A stretch of DNA of 64,000 bases from SVFI01 sp045588655 (GCA_045588655.1 JAZNEP010000044.1:9303-73302); one strand, 5' to 3'; counted from the stretch's first letter, positions 24,781 through 34,209 are shown. Made by a program: numbers and translations. The notes: a model not told the origin generated them from the sequence alone.

Positions 24781-26427
24781 ATGGAAAAAATAAAACCAAA
24801 GCTTTTTTCGGTCATCAAGACCTATTCGAAAGAACAGTTTGTCAAAGATGTAGTGGCGGGAATTATCGTGGCGATTATTGCGCTGCCTTTATCGATTGCG
24901 CTGGCACTTGCATCCGGCGTTACACCGGAGCAGGGGATTTATACAGCGATTTTCGCAGGATTTGTCATTTCATTTTTAGGTGGATCTCGTGTTCAGATTG
25001 CAGGACCGACGGCTGCCTTTGCTACGATTGTGGCGGGCATTGTTGCAACCAATGGAATGGAAGGCTTGATTGTAGCTACGATTTTGGCCGGCATTTTACT
25101 GATATTAATGGGTGTTTTTCGGTTTGGTAGTCTGATTAAGTTTATTCCGTACACGATTACCACAGGATTTACATCCGGTATCGCGGTAACGATTTTTGTG
25201 GGACAGGTAAAAGATTTCCTGGGACTTACAGTAGTAACAGAAGAACCGCTGATTGAGACCATGGAAAAAGTGGAGGCGATCATACAGTTTATGCCTACCA
25301 TAAACTTCCAAGCGGTTGCAGTTGGTATGGTTTGCATGGCTCTTTTAATTGTGTGGCCACGTGTGAATAAAAAGATACCGCCATCTCTCATTGCGGTGCT
25401 TGTCAGCATTGCAATGGTGAAAGGCTTGAAGATGAATGTAAATACCATCGGAGATTTGTATGAGATTTCCAATAAGCTTCCGGTTCCGGCGCTACCGACA
25501 TTTTCGTTTGATTTGGTTCAAAAAGTGCTTCCGGATGCATTTACGATTGCGATTCTTGCGGCGATTGAATCGTTGTTGTCCTGCGTGGTATCTGACAGTA
25601 TGGTAAATAGTAAGCATCGTTCCAATATGGAACTGATTGCGCAAGGAGCCGGTAATATTACCTCCGCTTTGTTTGGCGGAATTCCGGCAACGGGTGCGAT
25701 TGCCAGAACTGCTGCAAATGTAAAAAATGGCGGAAGAACTCCGATTGCAGGAATGGTTCATTCGGTAACTCTTTTGCTGATTCTCATTATTTTAATGCCT
25801 TATGCGACGCTGATTCCTATGCCGGCGATTGCGGCAATTCTATTCATGGTTGCATATAACATGAGTGAATGGCGTGAATTTGTGCACCTTCTAAAGACAG
25901 CTCCAAAGAGTGATATTATGGTGCTGGTATTAACCTTCGTACTTACTGTTGTATTTGATCTTGTAGTGGCTATTGAGTTTGGTATGATTTTAGCTGCGCT
26001 GCTCTTTATGAAACGTATGAGTGATGTGACAGAAGTAGAAGGATGGAAATATCTCGATCCGGAAGATGATCCGGATAATATCGGGCTTAAGTCAGTTCCA
26101 AAAAATACCTTTGTGTACGAAATCAGCGGACCGATGTTCTTTGGTGCGGCTGATAAAATTTTGAAGATTTCCTTGAAAGATACCGATAGATGTATTATTC
26201 TTCGAATGAGAAGCGTAAATGCAATTGATGCGACGGCGATGCATTCTCTGGAACAGTTGCAGGCGAAATGTGAACTGAAAAATATCAAACTGATTTTTTC
26301 GCATGTAAATGATCAACCGATGCGCATTATGGAGAAAGCAGGGTTTATAGAAAAGATAGGGAAAGAATACTTCTGTGCCCATATTGATGATGCGATTGCC
26401 AAGGCGGAAACACTGACGGAGAAATAA
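24781..26427 (+). CDS. SulP family anion permease with STAS domain
   Basis: This 548-residue protein has about 12-14 membrane helices in residues 20-420, with the SulP signature region AALPLSIALALASGVTPEQGIYTAI and GGSRVQIAGPTAAF. A cytoplasmic STAS domain follows at about 440-540 (VYEISGPMFFGAADK, then RMRSVNAIDATAMHSLEQL). SulP proteins carry sulfate, bicarbonate or dicarboxylates, and the ion here is not determinable. The gene starts after AGGAGG with a 5-nt gap and is followed 11 nt later by a small membrane protein gene. Confidence 0.9.
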   Translation: MEKIKPKLFSVIKTYSKEQFVKDVVAGIIVAIIALPLSIALALASGVTPEQGIYTAIFAGFVISFLGGSRVQIAGPTAAFATIVAGIVATNGMEGLIVATILAGILLILMGVFRFGSLIKFIPYTITTGFTSGIAVTIFVGQVKDFLGLTVVTEEPLIETMEKVEAIIQFMPTINFQAVAVGMVCMALLIVWPRVNKKIPPSLIAVLVSIAMVKGLKMNVNTIGDLYEISNKLPVPALPTFSFDLVQKVLPDAFTIAILAAIESLLSCVVSDSMVNSKHRSNMELIAQGAGNITSALFGGIPATGAIARTAANVKNGGRTPIAGMVHSVTLLLILIILMPYATLIPMPAIAAILFMVAYNMSEWREFVHLLKTAPKSDIMVLVLTFVLTVVFDLVVAIEFGMILAALLFMKRMSDVTEVEGWKYLDPEDDPDNIGLKSVPKNTFVYEISGPMFFGAADKILKISLKDTDRCIILRMRSVNAIDATAMHSLEQLQAKCELKNIKLIFSHVNDQPMRIMEKAGFIEKIGKEYFCAHIDDAIAKAETLTEK

Positions 26428-26438
26428 GGGAGTCATGA

Positions 26439-26882
26439 ATGAAAAAATCAATCCTTTCGGTATATAACAGAATAAAGAAGGATGTTGTAAATAACAGGAC
26501 AGGGATTTTGGCGTTTGCCGGAATCTTTCTCCTGTTTTTATTTCTTTTCAGAGATGTATGCCCGCTGCAAATCATCTTCGGTCTGCCTTGCCCAGGCTGC
26601 GGATTGACGCGGGCCGGCATACGGCTTTTGACAGGGGATTTTATAGGTGCATGGAAGATGCATCCGTTTATCTATGTATGGGTATTCTTTTTTCTGTATC
26701 TATGTTATAAAAGATATATCAGAGGAAAAAAGATGGTGGGACTCATACCGATCGTGGTGGGGATTACGTTAGCAATGCTTGTTTTCTATTTATATAGAAT
26801 GTACCAATTTTTCCCGGATGTTGAGCCGATGACAAAAAAGGATACGATATTATTTGAAGTGTTCAAGCAATGGCTGCAATGA
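26439..26882 (+). CDS. DUF2752 family membrane protein
   Basis: This 147-residue protein has three membrane helices and the DUF2752 signature: CPLQIIFGLPCPGCGLTRAG, followed by a GAWKMHP segment. The conserved PCPGCG cysteines suggest metal or redox chemistry, but no function is established. It follows the SulP gene by 11 nt and may be co-transcribed with it. Confidence 0.8.
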   Translation: MKKSILSVYNRIKKDVVNNRTGILAFAGIFLLFLFLFRDVCPLQIIFGLPCPGCGLTRAGIRLLTGDFIGAWKMHPFIYVWVFFFLYLCYKRYIRGKKMVGLIPIVVGITLAMLVFYLYRMYQFFPDVEPMTKKDTILFEVFKQWLQ

Positions 26883-26958
26883 ATTTGTATCATTTTCATG
26901 CACAGACTTACAGTTTTCAAAATTGTCTAAGGTTAAAAAGTGTAAAAGGAGAAAAGGA

Positions 26959-27366
26959 ATGGAAGAAAATCAAATGCCAAAGAAAAGAAATTATGAAAGA
27001 TATTTAGAAGGAGAACAGTGGACCCCGCCACAGGGAACAGAACATAGTGTGCCGGAACAGAACAAGTCACAATACACTATGCCGCAGGACTATATGTCGC
27101 AGGACTATAGCGGAACCATGCAGCCGTCGTCAAATGTAGATGGGTTGGAGGAGCCGGTTACAAAGGGAGAATGGGCACTTTGCTATTTGCTTATGATGAT
27201 TCCTTGTGTTGGAATTGTGTTGATGTTTGTTTGGGCATTCAGCAAAACTGAGAAAAAATCAAAATCCAACTTTTTTAAAGTGCAGTTGATTATCATGGGA
27301 ATCGTTTTTGTGTTGTATTTCCTATTTTTCCTTCTTGTTCTTTTTATGGGAGTTTCGATGGCATAA
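26959..27366 (+). CDS. Small membrane protein with Gln/Pro-rich N-terminal tail
   Basis: This 135-residue protein has a hydrophilic first ~70 residues rich in Gln, Pro, Tyr and Ser (YTMPQDYMSQDYSG) and two membrane helices, about 75-98 and 112-135. The interhelix segment FSKTEKKSKSNFF is basic. The architecture resembles interferon-induced/CD225-like or DUF4870-like small proteins, but no family is assigned. ATG 26959 was chosen because AAAAGGAGAAAAGG directly precedes it. The tail helices end almost at the stop codon. Confidence 0.6.
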   Translation: MEENQMPKKRNYERYLEGEQWTPPQGTEHSVPEQNKSQYTMPQDYMSQDYSGTMQPSSNVDGLEEPVTKGEWALCYLLMMIPCVGIVLMFVWAFSKTEKKSKSNFFKVQLIIMGIVFVLYFLFFLLVLFMGVSMA

Positions 27367-27470
27367 AAATGCCATAAAAGGAGAAAGGTTTTAGGATGAG
27401 GTTCGGGTCATTTGCATGAACGCGGCAAAATACGACATGAATGCCCCCTGTGCAGATATCATATATGTAG

Positions 27471-27510
27471 TATAATAGTAGCAGGTTAGGAAAGAATTCC
27501 TAATCTGCTA
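27471..27510 (+). promoter_or_regulatory. -10 element followed by a leader hairpin before the LRR genes
   Basis: TATAAT at 27471-27476 is followed at once by an inverted repeat, about 27480-27508 (AGCAGGTTAGGAA / TTCCTAATCTGCT with one G-T pair). The hairpin would sit at the very 5' end of the LRR mRNA and may stabilise or attenuate it. The -35 region is weak. Confidence 0.45.
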
Positions 27511-27549
27511 TTTCTATTTGTAATTTTGTAAAAATGGGGGAAAACAACA

Positions 27550-28563
27550 ATGAAAAAAACAAATTCGGGAACTGGTAGATTAATACAAAGAATTCTTCTA
27601 ATAATGGCAATGCTGTTGCTTTTTATACGTCCGCTAACCGTTCAAGCAGGCGAAACCAAAACCTATGGTGATTTCAAATACTGTTATAATGAAACATATA
27701 AAGGTATTGAAATTCTCGACTATAAGGGGAAAGAAAGTAAGGTGATTGTACCGGAGACAATCGACGGAATCCCTGTAAAGGTAATCGGGGAAGATGCTTT
27801 TAGAAAAAAAGGTTTTATGATTGTATTTAACAAAAAAATAAAAGAAGTGATTTTACCGGATACAGTATTAGAGATAAAAGCATATGCTTTCTATGAGTGT
27901 GTCAAATTGCGGAAGGTAACAATGCCAAAGAACCTTCAAAAAATGGGCGTGGGAGCATTCGCACATTGTTTTGATTTAGAATATATAACGATACCTGAGA
28001 CAATAAAGGTATTACCACGAAGTGCATTTTCACAAACAGGAATAAAGGAGATTACAATTCCAGCCAATATAAGTGAAATTAAATCGCATGCATTTTGTTT
28101 TTGCACGAAACTTGAAAAAGTTACATTTGAAAAGAGGTCTAAGGTAGAACGGTTAGAATATAATTCTTTCAGTAATTGTCACAAATTAAAGGAAATTAAC
28201 ATACCATCAAGTGTAGTGATGGTGTGTGCAGAGGCTTTTGAAAATTGCGGTAGTTTAAAAAAAGTCACATTTGGGAACAATTCAAAATTGAAAACTATTT
28301 CATACAGTGCGTTCGAGGAATGTGATCTTTTGGAGAAAATTACAATACCGAAATCAGTTAGAAGGATATCACAGTCTGCATTCTACAAATGCAAATCGCT
28401 CAAGAAAATAGTCTTCAAAGGTGACGTTCCGGCAATCAAAAAAAATGCATTCAAAGGGATTTATCCGGCAGCTACCTTCAAAGTACCGGCAAAATACAAG
28501 TCAAAATACAAAAAGAAACTTGCTGGTCGTTCCTGGTATAAGATGACGATGAGAATAGTGTAA
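27550..28563 (+). CDS. Secreted BspA-type leucine-rich repeat protein (copy 1)
   Basis: This 337-residue protein has a Sec signal peptide (residues ~1-33, basic start then MAMLLLFIRPLTVQA). About nine LRR_5/BspA repeats follow (pattern IGEDAFRKK...L..ITIPETIKV). The C-terminal motif is FKVPAKYKSKYKKKLAGRSW. Such repeats in gut Clostridia are surface or secreted adhesion or ligand-binding modules. No LPxTG sorting motif or S-layer anchor is present. A near-copy starts 45 nt downstream, with almost identical signal peptide and C-terminus but a divergent middle. Confidence 0.85.
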   Translation: MKKTNSGTGRLIQRILLIMAMLLLFIRPLTVQAGETKTYGDFKYCYNETYKGIEILDYKGKESKVIVPETIDGIPVKVIGEDAFRKKGFMIVFNKKIKEVILPDTVLEIKAYAFYECVKLRKVTMPKNLQKMGVGAFAHCFDLEYITIPETIKVLPRSAFSQTGIKEITIPANISEIKSHAFCFCTKLEKVTFEKRSKVERLEYNSFSNCHKLKEINIPSSVVMVCAEAFENCGSLKKVTFGNNSKLKTISYSAFEECDLLEKITIPKSVRRISQSAFYKCKSLKKIVFKGDVPAIKKNAFKGIYPAATFKVPAKYKSKYKKKLAGRSWYKMTMRIV

Positions 28564-28608
28564 ACGCAAATGAAAAAATGGAGATTACATATGGAGGGGC
28601 AAGTAACA

Positions 28609-29619
28609 ATGAAAAAAGCAAATTCGGGGACGGATAGATTAATACAAAGAATTCTTCTAATAATGGCAATGCTGTTGCTTTTTATACGTCCGATAACCGT
28701 TCAAGCAGGCGAAACTAAAACCTATGGTGATTACAAATACTGTTATAATGAAGAATATGAGGGTATTGAAATCACCAAATATAACGGAAAAGAGAAAAAC
28801 ATTGTGGTACCGGAGACTATCGATGGAATAGCCGTAAAAGTAATTGGATATCGAGCCTTTAAAAAAGGTGGAGTATTTGATACGAATAAGTATCCGGAGC
28901 AAATCACCTTACCGGATAGCGTCATTAAAATCGGAGAAGAAGCCTTCGATGGCTGTATCAATTTAAAAAAAGTGAATTTGCCCAAAAAGCTATGTTTATT
29001 AGGTGAATGGGCTTTTTGCGATTGTGAAAGTTTGGAAACGATAAAAATACCTGACACGTTGAATGTTATTTCGGAAGCGGCTTTTGCAGATACTGGATTG
29101 AAAAAAATAGTAATACCGGCAAATATAACCCAAATTGGAGAATCGTCGTTTGCGGGATGTTCAAAGTTAGAGAAAATTGTGTTTGCAAAAAAATCGAAAT
29201 TGAAAAGTATTGGATTTCAAGCATTTATATCTTGTGACAACCTGAAAACAGTAAGCTTTCCGTCTAGTCTTGAGATGTTGGATGGAGATGCGTTTCGAAA
29301 TTGTGGAAAATTGAAAAAAGTTGAATTTGCTACAAATTCAAAGTTGAAAAGAATGGAAAGCGGGTGTTTCCAGTATTGTGATACTCTTTCAAAGATAACA
29401 ATTCCTCGAAATGTGAAATATATAGGTGCGTCAGCATTTGATTACTGTATAAAGTTAAAAAGTATTACCTTCAAGGGAAAAGTTCCAAGTATAAAACAAA
29501 GCGCGTTTAAAACAATCGATTCTAACGCTACCTTCAAGGTACCGGCAAAGTACAAGTCAAAATATAAAAAGAAACTTGCTGGTCGTTCCTGGTATAAGAT
29601 GACGATGAGAATAGTGTAG
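28609..29619 (+). CDS. Secreted BspA-type leucine-rich repeat protein (copy 2)
   Basis: This 336-residue paralogue of the preceding gene has a signal peptide (MAMLLLFIRPITVQA) and LRR_5 repeats, and ends in the same ~30 residues. ATG 28609 was chosen because GGAGGGG lies 9 nt upstream and it matches the start of copy 1. A longer reading from 28570 would put extra residues before the signal peptide. At DNA level the first ~145 nt and last ~90 nt differ from copy 1 at only a few positions, while the central repeats are much more diverged. A bidirectional terminator follows. Confidence 0.85.
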   Translation: MKKANSGTDRLIQRILLIMAMLLLFIRPITVQAGETKTYGDYKYCYNEEYEGIEITKYNGKEKNIVVPETIDGIAVKVIGYRAFKKGGVFDTNKYPEQITLPDSVIKIGEEAFDGCINLKKVNLPKKLCLLGEWAFCDCESLETIKIPDTLNVISEAAFADTGLKKIVIPANITQIGESSFAGCSKLEKIVFAKKSKLKSIGFQAFISCDNLKTVSFPSSLEMLDGDAFRNCGKLKKVEFATNSKLKRMESGCFQYCDTLSKITIPRNVKYIGASAFDYCIKLKSITFKGKVPSIKQSAFKTIDSNATFKVPAKYKSKYKKKLAGRSWYKMTMRIV

Positions 29620-29628
29620 TAATGAAAG

Positions 29629-29680
29629 AAAAACATTGTGGGTCTATGTCAAGAAGTAGATAGACCTACAATGTTTTTTG
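29629..29680. terminator. Bidirectional terminator
   Basis: AAACATTGTGGGTCTA pairs with TAGACCTACAATGTTT around a short loop, with A and T runs on either side. It lies between the convergent LRR and amylase genes. Confidence 0.85.
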
Positions 29681-29693
29681 TGGTTATTATTGT

Positions 29694-31136
29694 TTATATC
29701 GGAATCCAAACACTCACGGATTTGGCGTTCACAGGGAAATCTCCGTTTCCGTCAGCGTCAATTGTGATAATGCGTTGAATATTCCGGGTTGCGTCGAAAA
29801 ATTTCTGTCCTGCATGCTGCGAGCCGACATACATCCGCTTTTGTGTATCAAATTTGGAAGAAATCAGGCAGGCGAGTCCGGTTTCTGGTGAATCGCAGTT
29901 CCCCTCGCGTGTAAATCCCACACAGTAAAAGTCATCAAAGTAATCATGCTGCATTCCGTAAGCATGCGTGCGACGGACGGATAGCATGTTATAAAGCGGT
30001 TTTCCGACCGGCGTAATCCCATGCGTTGGAATTCCGTAATAATCACCGTAAAAAACACAAGGGTATCCGTTTTCGCGAAGCAGAATCATGGCATAAGCCA
30101 GCGGCTTGAACCATTCTGCGACAAAGGACTGCAGAGCCTGCCCCGGCTGTGTATCGTGATTGTCTACGAAAGTAACTGCGTGGATTGGATCCGAAGCGAC
30201 AAGAGTATTATCAAACAGTTTGCGCAAATCATATCCGTCACTGTTTTGAGAAGCCTGATAAAAGTTAAAATGAAGAGGGACATCAAATAGACTCATACAG
30301 TGATTTGTCTTAGTGAGATATTCCCTAAGCACGTGCAAATCGTGATGCCAATATTCACCGACGGCAAAAAGTTCTTTTCCGGCGTGCGCGCGCATGGTTG
30401 GAAGCCAGTTGTGATAAAACTCTGTACTGATATGTTTTACCGCATCCAACCGAAATCCATTGATACCGGTGGTGTCGAGATACCATTTTCCCCATTTCGT
30501 CAATTCGTCAATCACTTCCGGATGAGAGAAATCCAAATCAGCGCCCATAAGATAGTCGTAATTTCCGTTTTCTGCATCCACGTTCGATTCCCAGGATTTG
30601 CCATTTAGAAGATAAATACTATTTTTTCTGGCGGTATTGTCCCAATCTACACCATCAAAATGCTTTGCATCCCAAATGAAATCAGAATATTTGCCCATTC
30701 GACCGGGAAAAGTGAACCGGGTCCATGCATCGATTTTGGATTCATTGCCGGATACCTGATCGCGGTGAAAACCTGCGCATTCGTAGGCGTTTAAGGTTTC
30801 CGTTTCATCAGCACCAATCTTATGATTCAAAACGATGTCTGCGTAGATGTCGATTCCTGCTTTCTGACAGGCTTTAATTGCAGAGAGATATTCGCTGTGA
30901 GTACCATATTTCGTTGCAATGCTTCCTTTTTGATCAAATTCGCCCAAATCATAGAGATCATAGGTGGCATATCCGACTCCGTTTATACCGTTTGCATCTT
31001 TGTAAGCAGGAGGTAACCATAAGGCTGTGATTCCTGCATCGACAAGATTTGTAGCTTTTTCGGCAAGTTGTCTCCAAAGAGAAGCGTCAGCCGGAAGATA
31101 CCATTCAAAGAATTGCATTAATGTTCCGTTTGTCAT
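29694..31136 (-). CDS. Cytoplasmic alpha-amylase (GH13)
   Basis: This 480-residue enzyme hydrolyses alpha-1,4-glucans. GH13 signature regions are DIVLNHK, GFRLDAVKHI (nucleophile Asp), AVGEYW (acid/base Glu) and FVDNHDT (transition-state Asp). The N-terminus MTNGTLMQFFEWYLPADASLW is typical of the Bacillus-type liquefying GH13_5 amylases, but there is no signal peptide, so it acts inside the cell on glycogen or imported maltodextrins. AGGAAGGTGA precedes the ATG. Upstream lies a 200-nt palindromic element. Confidence 0.92.
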   Translation of the reverse strand: MTNGTLMQFFEWYLPADASLWRQLAEKATNLVDAGITALWLPPAYKDANGINGVGYATYDLYDLGEFDQKGSIATKYGTHSEYLSAIKACQKAGIDIYADIVLNHKIGADETETLNAYECAGFHRDQVSGNESKIDAWTRFTFPGRMGKYSDFIWDAKHFDGVDWDNTARKNSIYLLNGKSWESNVDAENGNYDYLMGADLDFSHPEVIDELTKWGKWYLDTTGINGFRLDAVKHISTEFYHNWLPTMRAHAGKELFAVGEYWHHDLHVLREYLTKTNHCMSLFDVPLHFNFYQASQNSDGYDLRKLFDNTLVASDPIHAVTFVDNHDTQPGQALQSFVAEWFKPLAYAMILLRENGYPCVFYGDYYGIPTHGITPVGKPLYNMLSVRRTHAYGMQHDYFDDFYCVGFTREGNCDSPETGLACLISSKFDTQKRMYVGSQHAGQKFFDATRNIQRIITIDADGNGDFPVNAKSVSVWIPI

Positions 31137-31169
31137 AACTTCACCTTCCTAATTAAGATATGTGATTTT

Positions 31170-31369
31170 AGGAAAAGTAACTTGGTAGAGTGGATTTCGG
31201 GTTAGTGGGGTGTGTCGCTTTATTGAAGGGGCACTTAAAAAACGTCGGTACTTGGTTTGCGGTCGAAGGATATTTTGACCGCAAACCTAGTACCGTTACG
31301 TTTTTTGCGTAGCGAGAGCGTGCCCTGAAAAAAGAGATACACTCCCACTACCCCGAGGTTAATTTTCCT
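31170..31369. repeat. 200-nt imperfect palindromic element (MITE-like or structured RNA)
   Basis: The whole interval folds on itself. Paired blocks are AGGAAAA (31170-31176) with TTTTCCT (31363-31369), a GTTAGTGGG-type block (~31201) with CCCACTACCCC (~31345), GGGGCAC (31228-31234) with GTGCCCT (31320-31326), and AAAAAACG (31237-31244) with CGTTTTTT (31299-31306). The core is a 19-bp arm (31246-31264 with 31277-31295, one mismatch) around a 12-nt loop. It holds no gene. The flanks show no clear target duplication. Confidence 0.7.
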
Positions 31370-31397
31370 GAAATAATTTGCTTGTTTCAATTATATA

Positions 31398-32261
31398 TTA
31401 GTTGCGGCTCCAACGTCCGCTTGCGCCGCACGGAAGTACCAGCCCGTTCTCACGTACCGGAAGACCGATTTCCTGGGCTTCTACGTTACCGCCAAAGGTC
31501 GGGCAGAGCACCGTGTTTAACATGTAGGATAAAACAGCAGGCTGAAGTCCTGTAGTATATGAATTGATAAGGAAAAATTCTGCATCTTTGGAAAGTACTT
31601 TTGCCGCAAGCTCAATAAATGGGAAAATACTCTCTTCAATCTTCCAGATCTCACCTTTTGGTCCGCGGCCGTAGGATGGAGGGTCCATGATGATTCCGTC
31701 ATAAGTATTACCGCGGCGAATTTCACGTTCTACGAATTTAACGCAGTCATCGACAAGCCAGCGGATTCGATCAGAAGGAATGTTACTGGATGTCGCATTT
31801 TCCTTTGCCCAAGTGACCATTCCTTTAGAGGCGTCTACATGAGTAACCTTTGCTCCCGCGGCAGCGGCTGAAATAGTAGCACCGCCTGTGTATGCAAAGA
31901 GATTGAGCACTTTTAACTCGCGTCCTGCATTCTTGATTTTCTCTGCGCACCAGTCCCAGTTGACAGCCTGTTCAGGGAAGAGTCCCGTATGCTTAAAGCT
32001 GAACGGCTTTAAATGGAAGGTAAGGTCGCGATAACCGATGGTCCATTCGTTTGGGAGATTAAAAAATTCCCATTCGCCGCCGCCCTTGCTGCTGCGATGA
32101 TAGTGGCCGTTTTTTTGTTTCCACTCTGCAGCGTCGTGAGGGGTGTTCCAAATAACCTGAGGGTCCGGGCGTACTAATATATAATCGCCCCAGCGCTCGA
32201 GTTTTTCACCGCCGGAGGTGTCAATTACTTCATAATCTTTCCAATTGTCTGCTGTCCACAT
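31398..32261 (-). CDS. Class I SAM-dependent methyltransferase, RlmI/RlmK-like
   Basis: This is a 287-residue protein with a Rossmann SAM-binding motif (VLNLFAYTGGATISAAAAGAKVTHVDAS) and the DPPSYGRG motif IV of the RlmI/RlmK 23S rRNA methyltransferase relatives. The usual N-terminal PUA domain is missing or very reduced, so the target may differ from RlmI. ATG 32261 (MWTADNW) was chosen because AAGGAG lies 7 nt upstream; extending to 32357 adds a low-complexity hydrophobic stretch. The gene is monocistronic between the palindrome and putP. Confidence 0.8.
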   Translation of the reverse strand: MWTADNWKDYEVIDTSGGEKLERWGDYILVRPDPQVIWNTPHDAAEWKQKNGHYHRSSKGGGEWEFFNLPNEWTIGYRDLTFHLKPFSFKHTGLFPEQAVNWDWCAEKIKNAGRELKVLNLFAYTGGATISAAAAGAKVTHVDASKGMVTWAKENATSSNIPSDRIRWLVDDCVKFVEREIRRGNTYDGIIMDPPSYGRGPKGEIWKIEESIFPFIELAAKVLSKDAEFFLINSYTTGLQPAVLSYMLNTVLCPTFGGNVEAQEIGLPVRENGLVLPCGASGRWSRN

Positions 32262-32389
32262 GATATATCTCCTTGTTATTCTATAATAAAAGTATCCTAA
32301 CATACACACTGATACACACTGCATATACAATGTACAATATTTTCTGCTATTAGTCAAAAAGTATCACGAAACAGACGCGCTTTTAAGGC

Positions 32390-32418
32390 TTGTTTTGCGA
32401 TATGAAGTGTGCTATGAT
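32390..32418 (+). promoter_or_regulatory. Promoter candidate for putP-like gene
   Basis: TTGTTT and TATGAT are separated by 17 bp, with a TGC extended -10, 55 nt before the ATG. Confidence 0.5.
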
Positions 32419-32473
32419 GTGAAAAGTAATTGCTTTTATAGAGTAAAGTGTTGAAACGAGAGGAGTAATACAT

Positions 32474-34006
32474 ATGACAACAGCAAACATTTGTATTCTG
32501 ATTTCTATTATAGCGTATTTGCTTTTTGTAGTCGGAATCGGAGTAGTGTTCTCAAGAAAGAACAAAACAACAGATGACTTTTACCTGGGTGGACGAAAAC
32601 TGGGACCGTTTGTAACCGCGATGAGTGCGGAAGCATCGGATATGAGTAGCTGGCTTTTAATGGGACTTCCGGGAGTGGCTTACCTGACCGGTCTTGCAGA
32701 TGCATTTTGGACGGCAGCAGGTCTGGCTATCGGTACATACATTAACTGGCTGGTGGTGGCGAAAAGACTTCGCCATTATACGGTAAAATGTAACAATTCG
32801 ACAACGATTCCGGTATTCTTTTCCAATCGTTATAAAGATGACAAAAAGATTCTTTCTATAATTGCAGCACTTGTGATTATCATATTCTTTGTGCCATATA
32901 CAGCAAGTGGTTTTGCGGCTTGTGGAAAGTTGTTTGCATCACTGTTTGGTCTTGACTATTTTACAGCTATGGTAATCAGTGCAATTGTTATTGTTGGATA
33001 TACAGCGCTTGGAGGATTCCTTGCGGCAAGTACATCTGACTTTATGCAGAGTATCGTTATGACGATAGCAATTTTTGTAGTACTTGGATTTGGTGTGGTA
33101 ACAGCAGGAGGAATGGGTGCTGTTATGACAAATGCAGAAAGTCTTGCAGGATATTTTAGTCTGACTTCCATCCATGACCCGGCGACAGGTTCTGCCGGAG
33201 CTTATGGTATCATGTCTATCTTCTCAATGCTTGCATGGGGACTTGGATATTTTGGTATGCCGCATGTGCTTCTTCGTTTTATGGCGATCGAAGATGCAAA
33301 TAAATTAAAATTGTCGAGAAGAATTGCGACGGTATGGGTTGTGATTTCGCTCGGTGTAGCGATTATGATTGGTATTGTCGGAAATGCTATGACAAAAGCG
33401 GGCGTAATCCCTGTGCTGGAAGATTCAGAAACAATTATTATCGCTATTTCAAATGTGATTGCGCAATACGGTATTCTTCCTGCACTCATCGCAGGTTTGA
33501 TTCTGGCTGGTATTTTAGCGGCGACAATGTCAACCGCAGATTCACAGCTGCTTGCAGCATCTTCGAGTGTGTCACAGAATATCATTAAGGAAGTATTCTT
33601 TAAAGATTTGTCTGAAAAGGCAGCGATGATTATTGCCAGAGTTTCGGTTGTGATTATTTCTGTAATTGCCGTGTTTATTGCAAAAGATCCAAACAGTTCC
33701 GTGTTCGATATCGTATCGTTCGCATGGGCTGGATTTGGTGCGGCGTTCGGACCGGTTATGCTTCTTGCTCTGTTCTGGAAGCGTTCTAATAAATGGGGAG
33801 CCCTTGCAGGTATGTTCACAGGTGGAGCCATGGTATTTATATGGAAGTTTCTCGTTAAGCCGATGGGCGGCGTATGGGGAATCTATGAACTGCTACCGGC
33901 GTTCCTTGTTGCGATCGCGATTAACGTTATTATCAGTCTTCTTACAAAAGCACCTTCACAGGATGTGATGGACGAGTTTGAGGCTGTAAAAGCAGAATGT
34001 AAATAA
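32474..34006 (+). CDS. putP: Sodium/proline symporter (SSS family)
   Basis: This 510-residue protein has 13 predicted membrane helices. It carries the FYLGGRKLGPFVTAMSAEASDMSSWLL segment characteristic of PutP-type sodium:solute symporters and the AATMSTADSQLLAASS Na+-site motif in helix 8. It imports proline with Na+. The substrate is inferred by family resemblance, which is strong across the N-terminal third. GAGAGGAG lies about 9 nt before the ATG. A perfect GCGCTTCGAA hairpin follows the stop. Confidence 0.9.
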   Translation: MTTANICILISIIAYLLFVVGIGVVFSRKNKTTDDFYLGGRKLGPFVTAMSAEASDMSSWLLMGLPGVAYLTGLADAFWTAAGLAIGTYINWLVVAKRLRHYTVKCNNSTTIPVFFSNRYKDDKKILSIIAALVIIIFFVPYTASGFAACGKLFASLFGLDYFTAMVISAIVIVGYTALGGFLAASTSDFMQSIVMTIAIFVVLGFGVVTAGGMGAVMTNAESLAGYFSLTSIHDPATGSAGAYGIMSIFSMLAWGLGYFGMPHVLLRFMAIEDANKLKLSRRIATVWVVISLGVAIMIGIVGNAMTKAGVIPVLEDSETIIIAISNVIAQYGILPALIAGLILAGILAATMSTADSQLLAASSSVSQNIIKEVFFKDLSEKAAMIIARVSVVIISVIAVFIAKDPNSSVFDIVSFAWAGFGAAFGPVMLLALFWKRSNKWGALAGMFTGGAMVFIWKFLVKPMGGVWGIYELLPAFLVAIAINVIISLLTKAPSQDVMDEFEAVKAECK

Positions 34007-34021
34007 GATGAAATAAAAAAG

Positions 34022-34045
34022 GCGCTTCGAATTTTCGAAGCGCTG
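34022..34045. terminator. Hairpin after putP
   Basis: A 10-bp perfect stem, GCGCTTCGAA / TTCGAAGCGC, has a 2-nt spacer. The A tract is on its left and the right side is only moderately T-rich, so it would work best against minus-strand transcription. Confidence 0.55.
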
Positions 34046-34209
34046 CTCTGTTATAAAAACGAGTTTCTTCCTATTATAAGGATATAAAATTATAAGAATA
34101 TAAAATGCGATAAATGGGATAAAACATGTGAAAAATGAGCAAAAACAGGATTGCACTAAAAAAAATACAATATTTTTAACGAATCAAGAAAAAAACTCTA
34201 AAAAAGTGC

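Noticed and set aside
29994..33175. Long antisense open frames over the amylase and putP genes
   Set aside because: They are shadows of genes with clear family motifs and lack ribosome binding sites.
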